Positions 40,549 through 41,713 of a stretch of DNA of 41,713 bases are shown here, piece after piece. The translations under genes and the position numbers were made by a program. The notes below the pieces were generated by a model, which saw only the letters and a program-made list of their open reading frames with translations, did not search any database and had not been told where the DNA came from. Source of the DNA: Bacteroidales bacterium (GTDB taxonomy: Bacteria; Bacteroidota; Bacteroidia; Bacteroidales; UBA932); contig JAFUDV010000076.1 of assembly GCA_017464245.1 (NCBI GenBank), positions 1 through 41,713 of the forward strand, in the 5' to 3' direction. Within the stretch, counting starts at the first letter, position 1, and each line of letters opens with the position of its first letter.

Positions 40549-40683
40549 TTAGAAGTTGATGGGATCATCGTCCTCCCCCCAGTCCTGGATAGGGCCGGCA
40601 GTGGTGGACTGCAGGAAACTTTCGTCGAAGCGGACATCCACTTCGCGGACGGCAGGAGCCGAATAAAGAAGCTTTTTTTCCAT
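40549..40683 (-). CDS. 44-residue acidic peptide of a short Bacteroidales family (B)
   Basis: A 44-codon gene starting MEKKLLYSAPAVREVDV and ending QDWGEDDDPINF. It matches peptide A (33243-33383) at M1, Y7, A9-P10, R13, V15, L24 and Q25 with no gaps over 26 residues, and again has an acidic C-terminus. It precedes the large lipoprotein gene by 23 nt and has its own promoter. The start was preferred to a longer in-frame ATG at 40755, which lies within the promoter. No signal peptide is seen. Function unknown; the repeated pairing with lipoprotein-nuclease genes is the only contextual clue. Confidence 0.78.
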   Translation of the reverse strand: MEKKLLYSAPAVREVDVRFDESFLQSTTAGPIQDWGEDDDPINF

Positions 40684-40724
40684 GATGTATGCTAGTGTTT
40701 TCAATTGGCTGTTTTTCACCGGTG

Positions 40725-40755
40725 CAAATTTACGCAGAATCTGCCAAACGAACAA
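40725..40755 (-). promoter_or_regulatory. Promoter of the peptide-B/lipoprotein operon
   Basis: On the minus strand TTG (complement of 40753-40755), a 20-nt spacer, and TAAATTTG (complement of 40725-40732) make a full Bacteroidota -33/-7 promoter. The predicted leader to the ATG at 40683 is about 37 nt. Confidence 0.75.
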
Positions 40756-40780
40756 CGAAACGGGGCAGGAATTTACAGGC

Positions 40781-40796
40781 GGCCCCTTTAGGGGCC
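40781..40796 (-). terminator. Hairpin after the YgjP-type gene, possible terminator
   Basis: GGCCCC-TTTA-GGGGCC is a perfect 6-bp stem with a 4-nt loop, starting 1 nt after the TAG of the 40798-41433 gene. There is no U-tract after it, so it may be a weak or non-classical terminator separating this gene from the peptide-B promoter. Confidence 0.45.
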
Positions 40797-40797
40797 T

Positions 40798-41433
40798 CTA
40801 AAGCGGCCGGTAGCTTCTCAGCGCCTTCTCCAGGACGGAGGTGATCCGGTACTTCGCCCGGGAGGCGCCGATGGGCTGGAGATACGCCCGGAAAGCGTCC
40901 TCCTCCAGGTGGCGGGAGAAGTGGTCGGCAAGGAGCCGCTCCAGCTCGGCGTGGAAGCCGGGCCCATGGTCGGGGTGGCGGAGATGGGCCAGTTCGTGGA
41001 GCATCACATAGTCCTGGAGAGGCTCCGGGACCCGCATGAGATTCAGGTTCAGGTTGATGTTCCCCTTCGTGCTACAGGAGCCCCAGTTGGAGGTGTTGTG
41101 CTTGATGGTGAGCCGGTTGTAGTGGAAGCCGTACCGGTCGGCAAAGGCCTGGAGGCGGGCGGGGAGCTCCGCTTTCGCCCGGGCGCGGAGGGTTTCGACG
41201 CTCTCCCCTTCCGGAAGTTCCGCATCCACAGCCGATGCGCGCCGCAGGGCCGCCAGGGCCCATTCCCGGCGGGATTCGAGGAAAGCGACGCCCACGGCGT
41301 ACGGGACGTACGGGGGCATGGACACGATGACGCCTTTCACCGGATGGACCCGGAGGGAGATGCGCCGGGAACGGGGGGCCTTCCGCAGGAGGACGTCCCC
41401 GAGGACCGCATCGGTATGGACCTTTTCTCTCAC
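40798..41433 (-). CDS. YgjP/SprT-like zinc metallohydrolase (DUF45)
   Basis: A 211-residue protein of the YgjP (DUF45, M48-like) family. The zinc motif [12 protein letters not shown] has the HExxH core, and the conserved [19 protein letters not shown] lies upstream of it. The N-terminal part ([21 protein letters not shown]) matches the family's beta-sheet region. In some bacteria yhe gene is linked to restriction systems, but not here, and the substrate is unknown. The start is GTG (complement of 41431-41433); no ATG is available before the conserved region. The -7 box ends 5 nt before this GTG, so the mRNA may be leaderless. Confidence 0.88.
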   Translation of the reverse strand: MREKVHTDAVLGDVLLRKAPRSRRISLRVHPVKGVIVSMPPYVPYAVGVAFLESRREWALAALRRASAVDAELPEGESVETLRARAKAELPARLQAFADRYGFHYNRLTIKHNTSNWGSCSTKGNINLNLNLMRVPEPLQDYVMLHELAHLRHPDHGPGFHAELERLLADHFSRHLEEDAFRAYLQPIGASRAKYRITSVLEKALRSYRPL

Positions 41434-41438
41434 GGCGA

Positions 41439-41446
41439 CAAAGGTA
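41439..41446 (-). promoter_or_regulatory. Predicted -7 box for the YgjP-type gene
   Basis: The minus strand reads TACCTTTG, a full match to TAnnTTTG, ending 5 nt before the GTG start codon at 41433. No TTG is visible at the -33 position. Transcription would start at or within a few bases of the start codon. Confidence 0.6.
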
Positions 41447-41454
41447 CAAAAAGT

Positions 41455-41485
41455 TTTGTTTTATCGGATTTTATGCCTAAATTTG
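41455..41485 (+). promoter_or_regulatory. Promoter of rpsO
   Basis: TTTG at 41455-41458, a 19-nt spacer, and TAAATTTG at 41478-41485 form a complete consensus Bacteroidota promoter. The predicted leader is about 55 nt. Confidence 0.85.
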
Positions 41486-41496
41486 CAGGCTTTTTC

Positions 41497-41511
41497 GCGG
41501 GAAGGTCCCGC
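41497..41511 (+). promoter_or_regulatory. Hairpin in the rpsO leader
   Basis: GCGGGA-AGG-TCCCGC is a perfect 6-bp stem 34 nt upstream of the rpsO ATG, inside the predicted leader. S15 represses its own mRNA through leader structures in several phyla, which makes this a candidate autoregulatory element. Neither the fold nor the binding is proven. Confidence 0.5.
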
Positions 41512-41545
41512 AAGCATAAACATTTTAACACAAACTCATTGCATC

Positions 41546-41713
41546 ATGGCCGAATATTTACTGCCTGAGAAAAAGCAAGAGATTTTCGCGAAGTACGGGA
41601 AGTCCAATAAGGACACCGGCTCTCCTGAGAGTCAGGTTGCTTTATTTTCCTACCGTATCGCTCACCTTACCGAGCACGTGAAGAAGAACAAGAAGGACGT
41701 GGTCACCCGTCGT
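41546..41713 (+). CDS. rpsO: 30S ribosomal protein S15 (5' part, cut by the window end)
   Basis: The first 56 codons of S15, the primary binder of the central domain of 16S rRNA during small-subunit assembly. The visible part begins [18 protein letters not shown] and includes the strongly conserved [22 protein letters not shown], whose His and the GSPE stretch lie at the rRNA three-way junction (quoted here as motif positions 23-44). About 33 codons should remain beyond the edge. It has its own promoter and leader and is likely monocistronic at its 5' end. Confidence 0.96.
   Translation, partial: MAEYLLPEKKQEIFAKYGKSNKDTGSPESQVALFSYRIAHLTEHVKKNKKDVVTRR

Overview
The window looks like a chromosomal segment of a GC-rich member of the Bacteroidales. 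The evidence is the Bacteroidota-type promoter box (TAnnTTTG) in front of several genes, the lack of Shine-Dalgarno sequences, the Bacteroidota form of the division/cell-wall (dcw) cluster (no murF or ddl between murE and ftsZ), fimbrillin-type lipoproteins with BACON/Big-type domains, and dispersed 'TGTCATTCTGAGCG...'-type intergenic repeats. High-GC uncultured gut or rumen Bacteroidales or Alistipes-like lineages would fit; the sequence alone does not give a genus.

Layout. (i) 1-3732, plus strand: the end of an unidentified gene, era, and a topoisomerase IV/gyrase A-type subunit. (ii) 3729-10007, minus strand: a compact five-gene operon reading from a membrane-anchored protein of unknown function through an acyl-CoA/AMP ligase, dCMP deaminase and a C-terminal processing protease to shikimate kinase. 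(iii) 10249-25707, plus strand: a complete dcw cluster, mraZ-rsmH-ftsL-ftsI-murE-mraY-murD-ftsW-murG-murC-ftsQ-ftsA-ftsZ, mostly joined by ATGA overlaps, with what appears to be a textbook MraZ operator in front. (iv) 25708-26279: a gene-free region with two families of short tandem repeats. (v) 26280-29476: gltX, facing truB and rpiB; truB carries a roughly 69-codon insertion made of dispersed repeat DNA. (vi) 29473-40683: an accessory region. An HPr-kinase-like protein diverges from an alpha-L-fucosidase and a PNGase F-type glycoprotein amidase, followed by two convergent modules. Each module has a 44-46 residue acidic peptide gene followed by a large fimbrillin-like lipoprotein with a C-terminal DNA/RNA non-specific endonuclease domain. 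(vii) 40798-41713: a YgjP-type metallohydrolase diverging from rpsO (cut by the window end).

How the genes work together. Regions i-iii are housekeeping (ribosome assembly, chromosome decatenation, peptidoglycan precursor synthesis, septation). Region vi suggests cell-surface foraging: PNGase F releases N-glycans, the fucosidase trims them, and surface nucleases attack nucleic acid.

The most notable observation is in the minus-strand nuclease module. A single in-frame TGA, followed 7 nt later by a perfect GC hairpin, separates an 1148-residue multidomain lipoprotein from an uninterrupted, catalytically intact nuclease domain. The paralogue facing it has the same domain order with no stop. 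Either a recent nonsense mutation or stop-codon readthrough could explain this. Other points of interest are the paired small-peptide/nuclease modules, the repeat insertion in truB, the MraZ operator, the 65-bp palindromic array after ftsZ, and a changed DNPR motif in MurE.
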